Origin: DAIOFH01 sp036745875
Lineage (GTDB): Bacteria; Planctomycetota; SZUA-567
Assembly: GCA_036745875.1 (NCBI GenBank)
Contig: DAIOFH010000008.1
Coordinates: 1 to 47,950, forward strand
Length of the DNA stretch: 47,950 nucleotides
Direction of reading: 5' to 3'
Positions 6,928 to 15,818 of this stretch are shown here, piece by piece. The notes beneath the pieces were generated by a model. It searched no databases, was not told where the DNA came from, and saw nothing but the letters and a program-made list of their open reading frames with translations. A program made the position numbers and the translations under genes. Position 1 is the stretch's first letter; the number at the start of each line of letters is the position of its first letter.

Positions 6928-8370
6928 TCACACCCTCACCGCCCCGGACATCTTCGCAGCGCGGTAGCTCCGGCGCAGCGGGGCTATCTCGTTTTTCAGG
7001 AACGCGTCCACCTGCTGCTGAGCCCTTCCCACATAGCGCCTGCCGTCCAGGAGCGTGTGGAGGTTTTTCGCGACTGCGGCGAACGCCGGGTCGTGCTGGA
7101 TGCGCTGGACAAGGTCATTGTCCCTGCCGAAGCGCTTCACCTGTTCAGCGGCGGCGTGGGAATGCCGGCGGATCAGTTCGTGCAGTTCCTGGCGGTCCCC
7201 TCCCGCCTTGACAGCCGCCATGAGGATGTCTTCCGTGGCCATGAACGGCAGTTCCGCCGCGAGGTTCTTCTCGATCACCTTCGGATAGACGACCAGGCCG
7301 GAAGCGACATTGTAAACAAGTTCCAGAATCGCGTCGGCGGCCAAAAACGCCTGCGGCAGGGACAAGCGCCTGTTGGCGGAGTCGTCGAGGGTGCGTTCGA
7401 GCCACTGGGTCGCCTGGGTCATGTAGCTGTTCACCGGCAGACTGATAAGGTAGCGGGCGAGGGAACAGATGCGCTCCGAACGCATGGGGTTCCTTTTGTA
7501 GGCCATCGCCGAAGAGCCGATCTGCTTTTTGCCAAACGGTTCCTCGATTTCCTTGCGATTCGCGAGAAGGCGCACGTCGGTGGCGAACTTGGACGCGCTC
7601 TCGCCAATACCCGCCAGAACGGCAAGGATCTGCGAGTCGATTTTCCGCGTGTAGGTTTGCCCGGATACGGGCAGGCTGGATTTGAAGCCCATCTTTTTGC
7701 ACACCAGCTTGTTCAGCTTTTCGCATTTCGCATGGTTGCCGTCGAAGAGCGCGAGAAAGCTGGCCTGGGTGCCGGTCGTCCCGACTGCACCGCGCATTTG
7801 CAGCGTTTCGACGCGGCGTTCGATTTCCTTGAGGTCAAGAAGGAAGTCCTGCGCCCAGAGGGTGGCGCGCTTGCCGACGGTGGTCGGCTGGGCCGGCTGA
7901 AAATGCGTAAAGCCGAGGGTCGGCAGGTTTTTCTCCCGTTTGGCAAAATCCGCGAGGGCGAAAATCGCGACAGCCAGCTTGTTTTTAATCATTTCCAGGG
8001 CCTGGCGGAAAATCACCAGGTCGCCGTTGTCGGTGACGAAACAGCTTGTCGCGCCAAGGTGAATGATGGGAGCGGCCTTTTTGGCGGCAAGGCCGTAGGC
8101 ATGGACATGCGCCATGACGTCGTGGCGCACTTCCTGTTCGCGTTTTTCGGCGGCCTTCCAGTCGATATTGGGGATGTTTTTCCGGAGATCCGCGACCTGC
8201 GCCTTCGTGACGGGGAGGCCGAGCTCGTTTTCGGCTTCAGCAAGCGCCGTCCACAGTTTGCGCCATGTCTCTATGCGAACACTGGGAGAAAACAGCGCGG
8301 CCATTTCACGGCTGGCATAGCGCTCGACCAGAGGATTGTCGTAGAATTCATATTTACTGCTGTTTGCCAT
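6928..8370 (-). CDS. purB: adenylosuccinate lyase
   Basis: 480 residues of the fumarase/aspartase superfamily. It cleaves SAICAR to AICAR plus fumarate and adenylosuccinate to AMP plus fumarate in purine synthesis. The superfamily signature appears as GSSAMAYKRNPMRSE near residue 290, with the general-acid/base regions HLGATSCFVTDN near 105 and GFTHFQPAQPTTVGKR near 155. The length and the SSAMAYKRNP form resemble the long, eukaryote-like PurB subgroup rather than the ~430-residue Bacillus type. The start has GGAGA 4 bases upstream. The rnc stop codon lies only 19 bases upstream of this start, so rnc and purB form one operon. Confidence 0.95.
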   Translation of the reverse strand: MANSSKYEFYDNPLVERYASREMAALFSPSVRIETWRKLWTALAEAENELGLPVTKAQVADLRKNIPNIDWKAAEKREQEVRHDVMAHVHAYGLAAKKAAPIIHLGATSCFVTDNGDLVIFRQALEMIKNKLAVAIFALADFAKREKNLPTLGFTHFQPAQPTTVGKRATLWAQDFLLDLKEIERRVETLQMRGAVGTTGTQASFLALFDGNHAKCEKLNKLVCKKMGFKSSLPVSGQTYTRKIDSQILAVLAGIGESASKFATDVRLLANRKEIEEPFGKKQIGSSAMAYKRNPMRSERICSLARYLISLPVNSYMTQATQWLERTLDDSANRRLSLPQAFLAADAILELVYNVASGLVVYPKVIEKNLAAELPFMATEDILMAAVKAGGDRQELHELIRRHSHAAAEQVKRFGRDNDLVQRIQHDPAFAAVAKNLHTLLDGRRYVGRAQQQVDAFLKNEIAPLRRSYRAAKMSGAVRV

Positions 8371-8389
8371 TTCGTCTCCAGAGCTTCAA

Positions 8390-9274
8390 TTATAAATTCA
8401 CAGTATCGGTTGTTTCCGAATTCTCGTCACGGGCAATGCCGTCAAGGGCCTGTTTCGCCGCCTCCTGTTCGGCTGCTTTTTTGCTCGACCCCGATCCGCG
8501 CCCCATTTCCTTTCCCTCGATGGACACCGCGACCTCGAAAATACGCGAGTGCTCCGGCCCGCTCGAACCAAGCACGCGATACTGCGGCAGTGCGTGCCGG
8601 CGCTGCTGGGTAAGTTTTTGCAGATTCGACTTGAAATTCGTGACGTTGGCGCGTTCTATCGCCATTGGCATTTCCGTGCCCAGGGTCTCCATGATAAATT
8701 TTTTGGCCGGAGGATAGCCGCCGTCGAGGTAGATGGCCGCCACCACCGCTTCGTATGCGTCCGCGAGGAGGGAATCGGGGATCTTCTTTTTCCTCCCCAT
8801 GCCCCGCCCCAGGATAAGGTAGCGCTTGAGGTGAATCGACTTGGCGGCATGCGCGAGGGAACCGCGGCAGACAATTGTCGATTTCGCCTCGGTGAGGTCG
8901 CCTTCCTGGCGGTTGGGATAGTTGTGGAAAAGGTATTCCCTTACCACCAGGTCAAGGACGGCGTCGCCGAAAAATTCCATCCGCTCGTTATCCAGGCTTT
9001 TGTCCGACGTGCTGGAAGAGTGGGTCAAGGCGCGGGCCAGAAGACGCCTGTCATGAAAATCGTAGCCGAGGGATTGTTCACAGGCCGCGAGGCGTTCGTC
9101 TTCGTCCGTAAAATCCACGCCGCCGGTATCGCCAATCCCGCTCCATACCTCCACCCGTTCTACCGGCACTTCTTCGACAGGTTGGTAATCGTCGGAATTT
9201 TCGTCAATCCCCCAGCCTTCCTCCTCAGGCTCGAAGACAGATGATTCGATATTGCGATCGTCATCCATTGCCAT
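8390..9274 (-). CDS. rnc: ribonuclease III
   Basis: A double-strand-specific endoribonuclease for rRNA and mRNA processing. It has an N-terminal catalytic domain with the signature NERMEFFGDAVLDLVV and the second acidic site LADAYEAVVAAIYLDGG, then a dsRNA-binding domain with KSNLQKLTQQ, ALPQYRV and GSGSSKKAAEQEAAKQAL. Bacterial RNase III is usually about 230 residues; this one carries about 55 extra acidic residues before the catalytic domain (many Asp/Glu, with EPEEEGW). The frame stays open to a GTG at 9349, but that extension lacks a ribosome site, so I favour the ATGs at 9274 or 9268. The start is therefore uncertain by up to 27 residues. The gene is upstream of and tightly linked to purB. 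Confidence 0.9.
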   Translation of the reverse strand: MAMDDDRNIESSVFEPEEEGWGIDENSDDYQPVEEVPVERVEVWSGIGDTGGVDFTDEDERLAACEQSLGYDFHDRRLLARALTHSSSTSDKSLDNERMEFFGDAVLDLVVREYLFHNYPNRQEGDLTEAKSTIVCRGSLAHAAKSIHLKRYLILGRGMGRKKKIPDSLLADAYEAVVAAIYLDGGYPPAKKFIMETLGTEMPMAIERANVTNFKSNLQKLTQQRRHALPQYRVLGSSGPEHSRIFEVAVSIEGKEMGRGSGSSKKAAEQEAAKQALDGIARDENSETTDTVNL

Positions 9275-9421
9275 ATCCGTTTTGACGCCTGGAAAACAGT
9301 GACACCAGCAGGAACCCTTCCGAAAGACGGGCACACCGCCATTCGCCACCCAACCTGTGAAATATATAAAAGGATACTATGAGATAGCCGATATGGCAAA
9401 TGATAAACCGCCTGTAAACCA

Positions 9422-9457
9422 CAGAATAGAAAAGGTTTCCATACCATACTGGCCAAT
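9422..9457. repeat. direct repeat flanking nth, copy 1
   Basis: 36 bases that match 10186-10221 in the same orientation at 29 positions. The core AAGGTTTCCATACC is identical. The copies lie just outside each end of the nth gene. Confidence 0.55.
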
Positions 9458-9503
9458 ACCGCCTGATTCCGGCTCTACCGCCCGTTCGCGTTGTAGCGAC
9501 CCT

Positions 9504-10157
9504 TTATCCGAATGTCCCGGCGGAATCGCAGTCGGCAGCCAACGGACACTCCCCACAGACCGGTTTCCTGGCATGGCAAATCTCCCGGCCATGGACGATA
9601 ATTCGATGACTGAAATCACCCCAGCGTTCGGGAGGAAGCAGTTTGCCGACAGCAAACTCGATCTTGTCCGGATCGTCCAAATCATGCAAGCCAAGCCTGC
9701 GCGTCACCCGCTTGAAATGCGTGTCCACCATAATGCCGGGCTTGCCATACGCATTGAGAACAACACAATTCGCAGTCTTACGGCCCACCCCGGGGAGAGT
9801 CACCAATTCCTCTATCGTGTCCGGCACAACGCCGCCGAACTCCGCCATGATTTTCTGCGTCGCCAGGACGATGTTCTTCGCTTTGGCCCGGAACAAACCA
9901 AGAACCTTGATGTACGGTTCGATATCCTCCGGCTTGGCGGCGGCAAACGCCTTGGCCGATTTATATTTCTTGAAAAGGGCGGGCGTGACGGTATTGACCA
10001 TCTTGTCCGTCGTCTGGGCGGATAAAATTGTCGAAACAAGACACTCCAGTGGGTTCTGGAAATACAACGCACACGAAACGTCGGGATAACGCTTCGCCAA
10101 CGCGGCGTCAATTCGAGCAGCTTTTGCGGCAAGGTTTTTCAACGATGATTTGGCCAT
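9504..10157 (-). CDS. nth: endonuclease III (DNA glycosylase/AP lyase)
   Basis: 217 residues of the helix-hairpin-helix base-excision repair family; it removes oxidised pyrimidines and cuts the abasic site. The HhH motif LPGVGRKTANC holds the catalytic Lys127, VDTHFKRV holds the catalytic Asp145, and the C-terminal [4Fe-4S] ligands are C194, C201, C204 and C210 with the exact C-x6-C-x2-C-x5-C spacing. The frame can be opened at a TTG at 10163, but the ATG at 10157 is the natural start; the ribosome site is weak. An imperfect 36-base direct repeat brackets the gene, and a strong terminator separates it from the upstream TolC-like gene. Confidence 0.95.
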   Translation of the reverse strand: MAKSSLKNLAAKAARIDAALAKRYPDVSCALYFQNPLECLVSTILSAQTTDKMVNTVTPALFKKYKSAKAFAAAKPEDIEPYIKVLGLFRAKAKNIVLATQKIMAEFGGVVPDTIEELVTLPGVGRKTANCVVLNAYGKPGIMVDTHFKRVTRRLGLHDLDDPDKIEFAVGKLLPPERWGDFSHRIIVHGREICHARKPVCGECPLAADCDSAGTFG

Positions 10158-10185
10158 GAACAATCCGATATCACATCAAAGGGGA

Positions 10186-10221
10186 CGGAATAAATAAGGT
10201 TTCCATACCGTACCGGTCATT
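10186..10221. repeat. direct repeat flanking nth, copy 2
   Basis: Partner of 9422-9457 (29 of 36 positions identical, same orientation). It lies between the nth start and the terminator at 10249-10282. Confidence 0.55.
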
Positions 10222-10248
10222 TTGCAAAACTTCAGCATGAAACAATAA

Positions 10249-10282
10249 AACAGCGTCGAAACGATTCCGTTTCGACGCTGTT
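10249..10282 (-). terminator. terminator of the TolC-like gene
   Basis: Perfect 15-bp stem AACAGCGTCGAAACG / CGTTTCGACGCTGTT with a 4-base loop. On the minus strand it follows the stop codon at 10310 by about 27 bases and is followed by TTATTGTTT. Confidence 0.85.
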
Positions 10283-10309
10283 CAATTATATGCTGAGCTG
10301 TCGTCCCGT

Positions 10310-12220
10310 TCAAGACCCGGATTGGGTGCCGCCTCTTACCTTCACCTTGAACAAAGGCGCTGCCTCGGGCTCGGCCGGAGTCTCGGGGGCCGAGGGCGGC
10401 GTGGGCACGTTGTTCACTGTGTTGACCACAGTCGCGCTTTCCACCTGGCTCATCGCCATCTGGCCGCTTTCACTCGGAGGCGGCGCCAGCATGAAGAATT
10501 CCTCGCCTTCCGGAACGGCGCCGGCGGACCGGACGGGAGCGGAAGACATCGGCAGCCCTTCCAGCGGCAGCGATTCGTTGGCTGTGGCCGAGAACGCCGT
10601 GGCGTTGGGAGCGGGAGTTGCCGAACGCGCCGGCTCATTGTAGCTTGTCGGCTGCGTGGTGACCCTCGGAGCGGTGTTGCCGGAGGGCGCGACGGGTGTA
10701 GTCTGGGGCGACGGCAGCGGGGTATTCAGGAAAGATTCGCTGGTGAGCGGCTCGTAATCCGTAGCCGCGAATTCCTGGATGTTGGCGATCGGAACGGAAG
10801 GACCGCGCGGCTGACCGCTGTCGACGCGTTGCGGGCCGAGAACGCCCATGGCAAGCTGAAGGTTCAGTCGGGCCTTGGTGTGGTCGGCAAGTGCGGTGTA
10901 GTACTGCGCAAGGACATCGGTTCTGGCTTTACGCGCGTCCTGGACGTCGAGTTCGGTGCGGACGCCGGCCTGATAGCCGATTTCAACCAGGCGAAGCGCC
11001 TCTTCGGACGCGGTCCGGTTGACTTCGAGCGCTCGGACGACTTCCTCGGCGTTGGCGAGGGTGTTCATCTGCTGGCGGATTTCGCGGAGCATGTCTTCCT
11101 CGCGGTTGAGGATGTCGATACGGCTCTTCCTGGCATTGGCCTTTGCCTCTTCCAGGTTGCCGACATTGTCGATTCCGAGGTCCCATGTGGCGGTGAGGCC
11201 GGTGGACCATCTGTTCCGGCTGAATGAGGTGTGCTCGTTGCTGTCGCTCCATCCCTGCTGGAACATCGCGCCGACGGCGGGGAAGAATGCGCTACGCTGA
11301 ATCTTCACCGCTTCGTCATTCATGCGCGCGGTGAGTTCCGCTTGGCGCAGGTCGGGACGCAGACCCGAGGCGATTTCCACCGCGCGTTCGAAAACGGGAC
11401 GCATGGGCAGGAATTCAAGCGAGTCGGAGAAGGTGATTTCACTGTCCTGCGAGACGCCCATGTATTTCAAAAGGGCAACGCGGCTGGTGTCGATCTGGTT
11501 CTGCTGCGAAAGCATGTCGGCGCTGTACGAAGCGACGTCGACCTGTGCGCGCAGGACGTCGTAATCGGTGGCGGTTTCCTGGCGGCGCTTTTCCGTCACG
11601 ACGCGAAGCTGTTCGCGCGCCGATTCGACGGCGACCAGGTTGGTGTCGAGAAGGTGCTGCGCCAGAAGAACGTCGTAATAGCTGCTGGCGACGTCGGCGA
11701 TAAGCTGCTGGATCGTCTCGCGGATTGTTTCATCCGTGAGGGCGGTGAAGAAACGGCTCCGGCGAATGGCGGCAGGGATTGCTTCGCCCTGGAAAAGCGG
11801 CTGCGTGACTTTTACCGAAGTGCCGTAGCTGTCAAGGTTGGTGCGGCGACCGTCATTCATCCTGGTCCGTTCGGTCAGGGTGGCGTCGCCGGAAACGAGC
11901 ACGCTGGGCAGGGCGACGTCCCAGGCGGCGATGCGCTGGCCGCGGGCGATGTCGCGATCCTGCATGTACATTTGCAGATTTTTGTTGTATTGCAGTGCGA
12001 TCTTGATTGCGTCGTCGATGGAAAGGGGGCCGTCGACGCGGGCGCTTGTCGCTTCGCCACGTTCGCGCTGCGCTTTCCAGTCGAGATAGGCGGCGCGGCG
12101 TTCATACGCCATATCGCTCTCAATCTCTGCATCCGACGGGAGGCATCCCCCAAGCGTGAATACGGAGGTCAGGGCCAGGCAGGTCGCCATAAACAAGGCC
12201 GTGCGCCGATATTGCATCAT
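10310..12220 (-). CDS. TolC-like outer-membrane efflux lipoprotein with a long Pro/Ser tail
   Basis: 636 residues. From the ATG at 12220 (GAGGA 7 bases upstream) the protein opens with a signal peptide ending in the lipobox LGGC. Two outer-membrane-efflux repeats follow (about residues 65-270 and 290-480): SIDDAIKIALQYNKNLQMY, VTQPLFQGEAI, DLRQAELTARMNDEAVKIQ, then VEIGYQAGVRTELDVQDA. These build the alpha-helical barrel of TolC/OprM-type channels. The last 150 residues are a low-complexity Pro/Ser/Thr/Ala tail not usual in the family. No membrane-fusion protein or inner-membrane pump lies beside it, so the transport partner is unknown. It could serve type I secretion or drug efflux. Confidence 0.9.
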   Translation of the reverse strand: MMQYRRTALFMATCLALTSVFTLGGCLPSDAEIESDMAYERRAAYLDWKAQRERGEATSARVDGPLSIDDAIKIALQYNKNLQMYMQDRDIARGQRIAAWDVALPSVLVSGDATLTERTRMNDGRRTNLDSYGTSVKVTQPLFQGEAIPAAIRRSRFFTALTDETIRETIQQLIADVASSYYDVLLAQHLLDTNLVAVESAREQLRVVTEKRRQETATDYDVLRAQVDVASYSADMLSQQNQIDTSRVALLKYMGVSQDSEITFSDSLEFLPMRPVFERAVEIASGLRPDLRQAELTARMNDEAVKIQRSAFFPAVGAMFQQGWSDSNEHTSFSRNRWSTGLTATWDLGIDNVGNLEEAKANARKSRIDILNREEDMLREIRQQMNTLANAEEVVRALEVNRTASEEALRLVEIGYQAGVRTELDVQDARKARTDVLAQYYTALADHTKARLNLQLAMGVLGPQRVDSGQPRGPSVPIANIQEFAATDYEPLTSESFLNTPLPSPQTTPVAPSGNTAPRVTTQPTSYNEPARSATPAPNATAFSATANESLPLEGLPMSSAPVRSAGAVPEGEEFFMLAPPPSESGQMAMSQVESATVVNTVNNVPTPPSAPETPAEPEAAPLFKVKVRGGTQSGS

Positions 12221-12736
12221 AAGTTCATCCTCGTATTGAAACGTTCGATTTAAATAAAGAGTAACCATCCCCGGTGCGAACCGCGTGCCGTCAGTAAAGC
12301 GGCTGGGTCAATAAGCAAATCCCCAAACCGCCTGCGCACGCAGGCAATGCGAATAAAACCAATCCTTTCCGGAGGCGTGCACCGCCCCCGTCAAAATTGG
12401 CACCGCATAATAAAGTAGGCAAAGAGACAACGGAGCGCGTTGAATGATAAAGCTTTTTTCCACGTCCGTCAATTCGCCTTTTCGAAAAATTTCGCGAATC
12501 GACTCTCCATGGGGAAGAATAAATGCTTATTAACAGCCTGTTCCTTGCCCTTAGCGGCCATATAATGACACATGCGACATAACAATCCACGATATAAGGT
12601 GTTATGGAAATAGTTGATTGTGATACTTCCGATGGAAGTTGAGGCGCTCAAACAAGCCGGGATCGCCCGCCCTATGGCACGAACATTACGAAGGGAATCA
12701 ATGTTTTCGGAAAAGCTGCGTGATCGAGGATTTTAA
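12221..12736. other. 516-bp region without a gene
   Basis: Lies between the start of the TolC-like gene and the stop codon of the lipase-like gene, both on the minus strand, so it should carry the TolC promoter. I see a perfect 16-base palindrome GCCTGCGCACGCAGGC (12330-12345) and an AT-rich stretch with ATTCGC...GCGAAT around TTTTCGAAAA (12472-12499). Neither is followed by a T run. A minus-strand open frame at 12291-12590 has no convincing start or composition and I do not call it. Confidence 0.5.
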
Positions 12737-13582
12737 TCAGTTATGAATCAAGGCTCGGCGTTTCTCCAGTTCGTCGATTACGACCTGGATGCCATGCTGT
12801 TCGTTGGGGGTAAGAACCGCCGACGGCGCTATGGTGATACGCCGTACATAATTCCGCTCCTCCCCCGCAGTGATCCTGGACACAGGGTCGTCCCGCATGC
12901 AAAGGGCCAGGATAGAACCGGCGGGCGGTTCGCGCTCGGCCATGTCGACATCCGATTCCAGGCGTCGGAAAAACCTGCGCCAGTTCTGTTCGCGCACTAC
13001 GGAGGCATTGAAGGTGACGGTACGGACGCGCCGCAAGTGTTCGGGACTGAGCCTCTCTGAGTAGCGCACAGCCACCGAAGCATAGGTCGCCGCCCCGCCG
13101 CCCTTTGAGTGCCCGGTCACAAAAACATACTTGCCTGGAGGATGATTCAGGATCAATTCCTCCAGAACGGGTATGGCGTCGGTGTGTTGTCGCGGAAGAA
13201 AACCAAAGGCCTGTTTGAGATTGGTCGCCGCCCAGTCGCGGTAATTGCGGCGCATGTTTGCCCCGCCGAAGCTGGAAAACGGATGCCTGGGATTCCGATC
13301 CCCAATCATGCTGCCCCGGAAGGCGATGATGAGGTTGCCGTACCTGTCGACGTGCGTCCGCAAGGCGCAACCGGAGGGAGTCACAATCAATCCTTCCGGG
13401 GAGTCGCCATATGCCTGCTCGCACGCCACGGCAAGGGCGAGAAAAAGATCCAGTTCGGCGGGACGGGCGGAGTCAAGACCGTCCGCCGCCCCCGCCGAGC
13501 CGGACGATGCAAGCGCCACGGCGACAAGTAACGAAAATACGATGGAACGCACATGCCCGGAGCATTGCGGCAGAAGGCTCAT
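12737..13582 (-). CDS. secreted class-3-lipase-like alpha/beta hydrolase
   Basis: 281 residues from the ATG at 13582, which gives a typical signal peptide (hydrophobic stretch about 12-28, Ala-rich cleavage region ending GAA). The lipase-class-3 pattern is visible: NLIIAFRGS near 83-91 and the nucleophile elbow TGHSKGGGAAT with Ser159, followed by KYVFV-type strands. Family members hydrolyse acyl esters. Acid and histidine partners should be D/H residues in the C-terminal third, but I cannot assign them surely. The start lies one base after the stop codon of the upstream radical SAM gene (TGATATG), so translation is coupled. The frame continues upstream into that gene, but a start there would lose the signal peptide. 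Confidence 0.8.
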   Translation of the reverse strand: MSLLPQCSGHVRSIVFSLLVAVALASSGSAGAADGLDSARPAELDLFLALAVACEQAYGDSPEGLIVTPSGCALRTHVDRYGNLIIAFRGSMIGDRNPRHPFSSFGGANMRRNYRDWAATNLKQAFGFLPRQHTDAIPVLEELILNHPPGKYVFVTGHSKGGGAATYASVAVRYSERLSPEHLRRVRTVTFNASVVREQNWRRFFRRLESDVDMAEREPPAGSILALCMRDDPVSRITAGEERNYVRRITIAPSAVLTPNEQHGIQVVIDELEKRRALIHN

Positions 13583-13583
13583 A

Positions 13584-15557
13584 TCATGTCGATCTAACCC
13601 TGGACACTGCCATATAGCGCTGGTTGATCTCAAGGAGGAACCGCTCCATGTCATCCACAAGGGTGGCGCGCGCGGCATTGGAGAGGCGCTGGTATTCGCT
13701 TTCGGCCTGCATGCGGATGCGTCTTCCGTAGGCGCTGATTTCGGCGATCACATCCTCCGCCCTGGCCTGCATCTTGGTGAATTCGGCGGTCGCGCCGCTC
13801 GTCTCCATCATTTTGTCGAGAAGCGCCAGCATGCCTTCCATGGTGAAATCCCTGGACGGCATGTGCTTGTCCAGGACACCGCCAAAAGCCTTGTCAAGGG
13901 ATTCGACGCGCTGGCGGGCATGGGCTGAAATCGAACGCAGGTACGAAGACAGGCGTGTGCGCATCGCCTCAACTTCGAAAGCCTGCTGCGTGATGGCCCA
14001 GAGGTGGTGGCCCTTGACGCCGAGCTCCACCGCATGCACGATAAAAGACGGTTTCACCAAAAGGGTCTTCAGCATAAAGCCGAGCGCCGAGAAGCGGTAG
14101 GGACTCTTCAAAACGGCGGCCGTGTATTTGCCCAATACTTTCAACTTCCATCCCAGCGGCGGATTCCAGTGCGAATTCGATTTTTTCGGCCAGCGCCCGC
14201 GCAAGACTTCGCAACGCTGGAAATAGGCTTTCATGTCGGAAGGATACGCACGCTCAAGCACCAGCTTGTAATCCCGGAGGACATCGGCTTCCGGCCTGGT
14301 GGGGATGAAGTTCATGGAAAACGTATGGGTGTTGTTGCCGACTGATTTGTTGGAGATCCTGTTTTTCGCCTCGAGCCTGTCGTGCAGGTCGGTGTCCGGA
14401 AGCGCAGTCAAAATCCCGATCATTGCCTGGGGAATCCCCAGTTCCTGGATGCAGGCGGTCATGCGGTCGGCGATGTCGTCGGGGTCGGCGTCGAAGCCGA
14501 TGATGAAGCCGGACATCACTTCGATGCCCTTGGCCTGGATCCGCGCGGCCTTTTCAGACATGGAGCCATTGAGGTTTATTTGCTTCCCCGTTTCCCGGAG
14601 GCTATCCTCCGACGGCGTTTCAATGCCGACGAACACCGAGGTGAAGCCGGCGTCAGCCATCAAATCGAGCATTTCCGCATCGTCGGCGAGGGACAGGGTC
14701 GCTTCCGTGAGGAAAGTGAAGGGCCACTGCCGTTCTTTCTGCCAGCCCACGATAGCGGTCAGCACTTCCTTGGCGCGAGGCCTGTTGCCGATGAAGTTAT
14801 CGTCCACCAGGAACACCGAATCACGCCATCCGAGGCGGTAGAGTTCCGACAGTTCCGCTAAAATACGTTCAGATGCCTTGATGCGCGTCCTGCGGCCGAA
14901 GCGACGCCAGATGTCGCAGAATTCGCAGCCGACGGGGCAGCCCCTGGATGCCTGCACAGGCATGAGGGCGTATTTGTCAAGGTCAAGAAGGTCGAAGCGC
15001 GGCAAGGGCGCGAGGTTGACGTCGGGATGGCATTCGGCCTGCACCACATGGGCGTCGGGGCCGAAGTAGCTCCTCAGTTCCGCAGCCTCCTTATCCCGCA
15101 CGGGCGCGGCGTAGGCAGGCTTCAGGCTGCCCTGGCGCAGGTCGGCGATAAAAGCGTCCCAAACCCCTTCGGCTTCGCCTATGACGAAACAGTCGACATT
15201 CTCCATCCCATTGTACGCTGAGGACGAATACGGCCCGCCGGCCACGACCGTTTTGGCAAAAGTCTTGACCCGTTTCAGGACCGCTTCCATGCTTACTTTC
15301 TGCGCGATCATCGCGGAGACAAAGACGACGTCAGCCCACTCGATATCGCTGTCGGTAATCTCGCCGGCGTTCATGTCGACGAGGCGAAGCGAAAATTCTT
15401 CGTCCGAAAGCATGGCCGCCACGGTGAGGATGCCAAGTGGGGGAGTGGAGGTCTTCTTTCCGATCATGCCAAGGGAGTGGGAAAAACTCCAATAACTTTC
15501 GGCTGGCGTTTCGGGATAAACCAACAGGATTTTCTTAAAGCGGTCAATTTTCGACAT
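13584..15557 (-). CDS. B12-binding-domain radical SAM protein
   Basis: 657 residues. Residues 1-150 form a cobalamin-binding-like Rossmann domain (LLVYPETP, PPLGILTVAAML, DVVFVSAM, VVAGGPYSS), but the classical DxHxxG cobalamin motif is not evident. The radical SAM core follows, with the cluster motif RGCPVGCEFCDI (C207, C211, C214), LVDDNFIGNR and FTSVFVGIETPSEDSL. A helical C-terminal part (about 440-657) resembles the DUF4070-type extension. Such enzymes perform methylations or rearrangements; the substrate cannot be predicted. It is directly followed by a coupled lipase-like gene, hinting at a lipid or envelope substrate. Purine-rich sequence (GGTAGGGG) lies 7 bases before the ATG. Confidence 0.88.
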   Translation of the reverse strand: MSKIDRFKKILLVYPETPAESYWSFSHSLGMIGKKTSTPPLGILTVAAMLSDEEFSLRLVDMNAGEITDSDIEWADVVFVSAMIAQKVSMEAVLKRVKTFAKTVVAGGPYSSSAYNGMENVDCFVIGEAEGVWDAFIADLRQGSLKPAYAAPVRDKEAAELRSYFGPDAHVVQAECHPDVNLAPLPRFDLLDLDKYALMPVQASRGCPVGCEFCDIWRRFGRRTRIKASERILAELSELYRLGWRDSVFLVDDNFIGNRPRAKEVLTAIVGWQKERQWPFTFLTEATLSLADDAEMLDLMADAGFTSVFVGIETPSEDSLRETGKQINLNGSMSEKAARIQAKGIEVMSGFIIGFDADPDDIADRMTACIQELGIPQAMIGILTALPDTDLHDRLEAKNRISNKSVGNNTHTFSMNFIPTRPEADVLRDYKLVLERAYPSDMKAYFQRCEVLRGRWPKKSNSHWNPPLGWKLKVLGKYTAAVLKSPYRFSALGFMLKTLLVKPSFIVHAVELGVKGHHLWAITQQAFEVEAMRTRLSSYLRSISAHARQRVESLDKAFGGVLDKHMPSRDFTMEGMLALLDKMMETSGATAEFTKMQARAEDVIAEISAYGRRIRMQAESEYQRLSNAARATLVDDMERFLLEINQRYMAVSRVRST

Positions 15558-15751
15558 TCAACAACCCCTACCTTCCTTAATATGCGTCTTGCGGAACAAA
15601 TATTGCTAAAGTCTGTTAAAAAATTCTGTTGCATAATCTATGTCCGGAAAGAAGCCACGATCATGCTGTGTGCGCCGTGAAATCCGGCTGTTTCGAATAT
15701 CCGATTATACCCCGGTCATGGGGAAAAAGAATAGGGAATCTGAGAAAAATC

Positions 15752-15785
15752 TTATTTAAAAACCCTCTCCGTAAACGGGAGAGGG
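15752..15785 (-). terminator. terminator of cheR
   Basis: Stem CCCTCTCC (15763-15770) / GGAGAGGG (15778-15785) around a short loop. On the minus strand it is followed by TTTTTAAATAAG. It lies 34 bases after the cheR stop codon. Bases 15558-15751 hold no gene. Confidence 0.75.
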
Positions 15786-15818
15786 CTTGAAAACAAAGAA
15801 GGGATGTTTTACAGCCGG

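Noticed and set aside
12291..12590. A 99-codon minus-strand frame in the 516-bp gap
   Set aside because: No convincing start signal and a mixed composition with many Arg/Cys/Leu, typical of non-coding GC-rich sequence.
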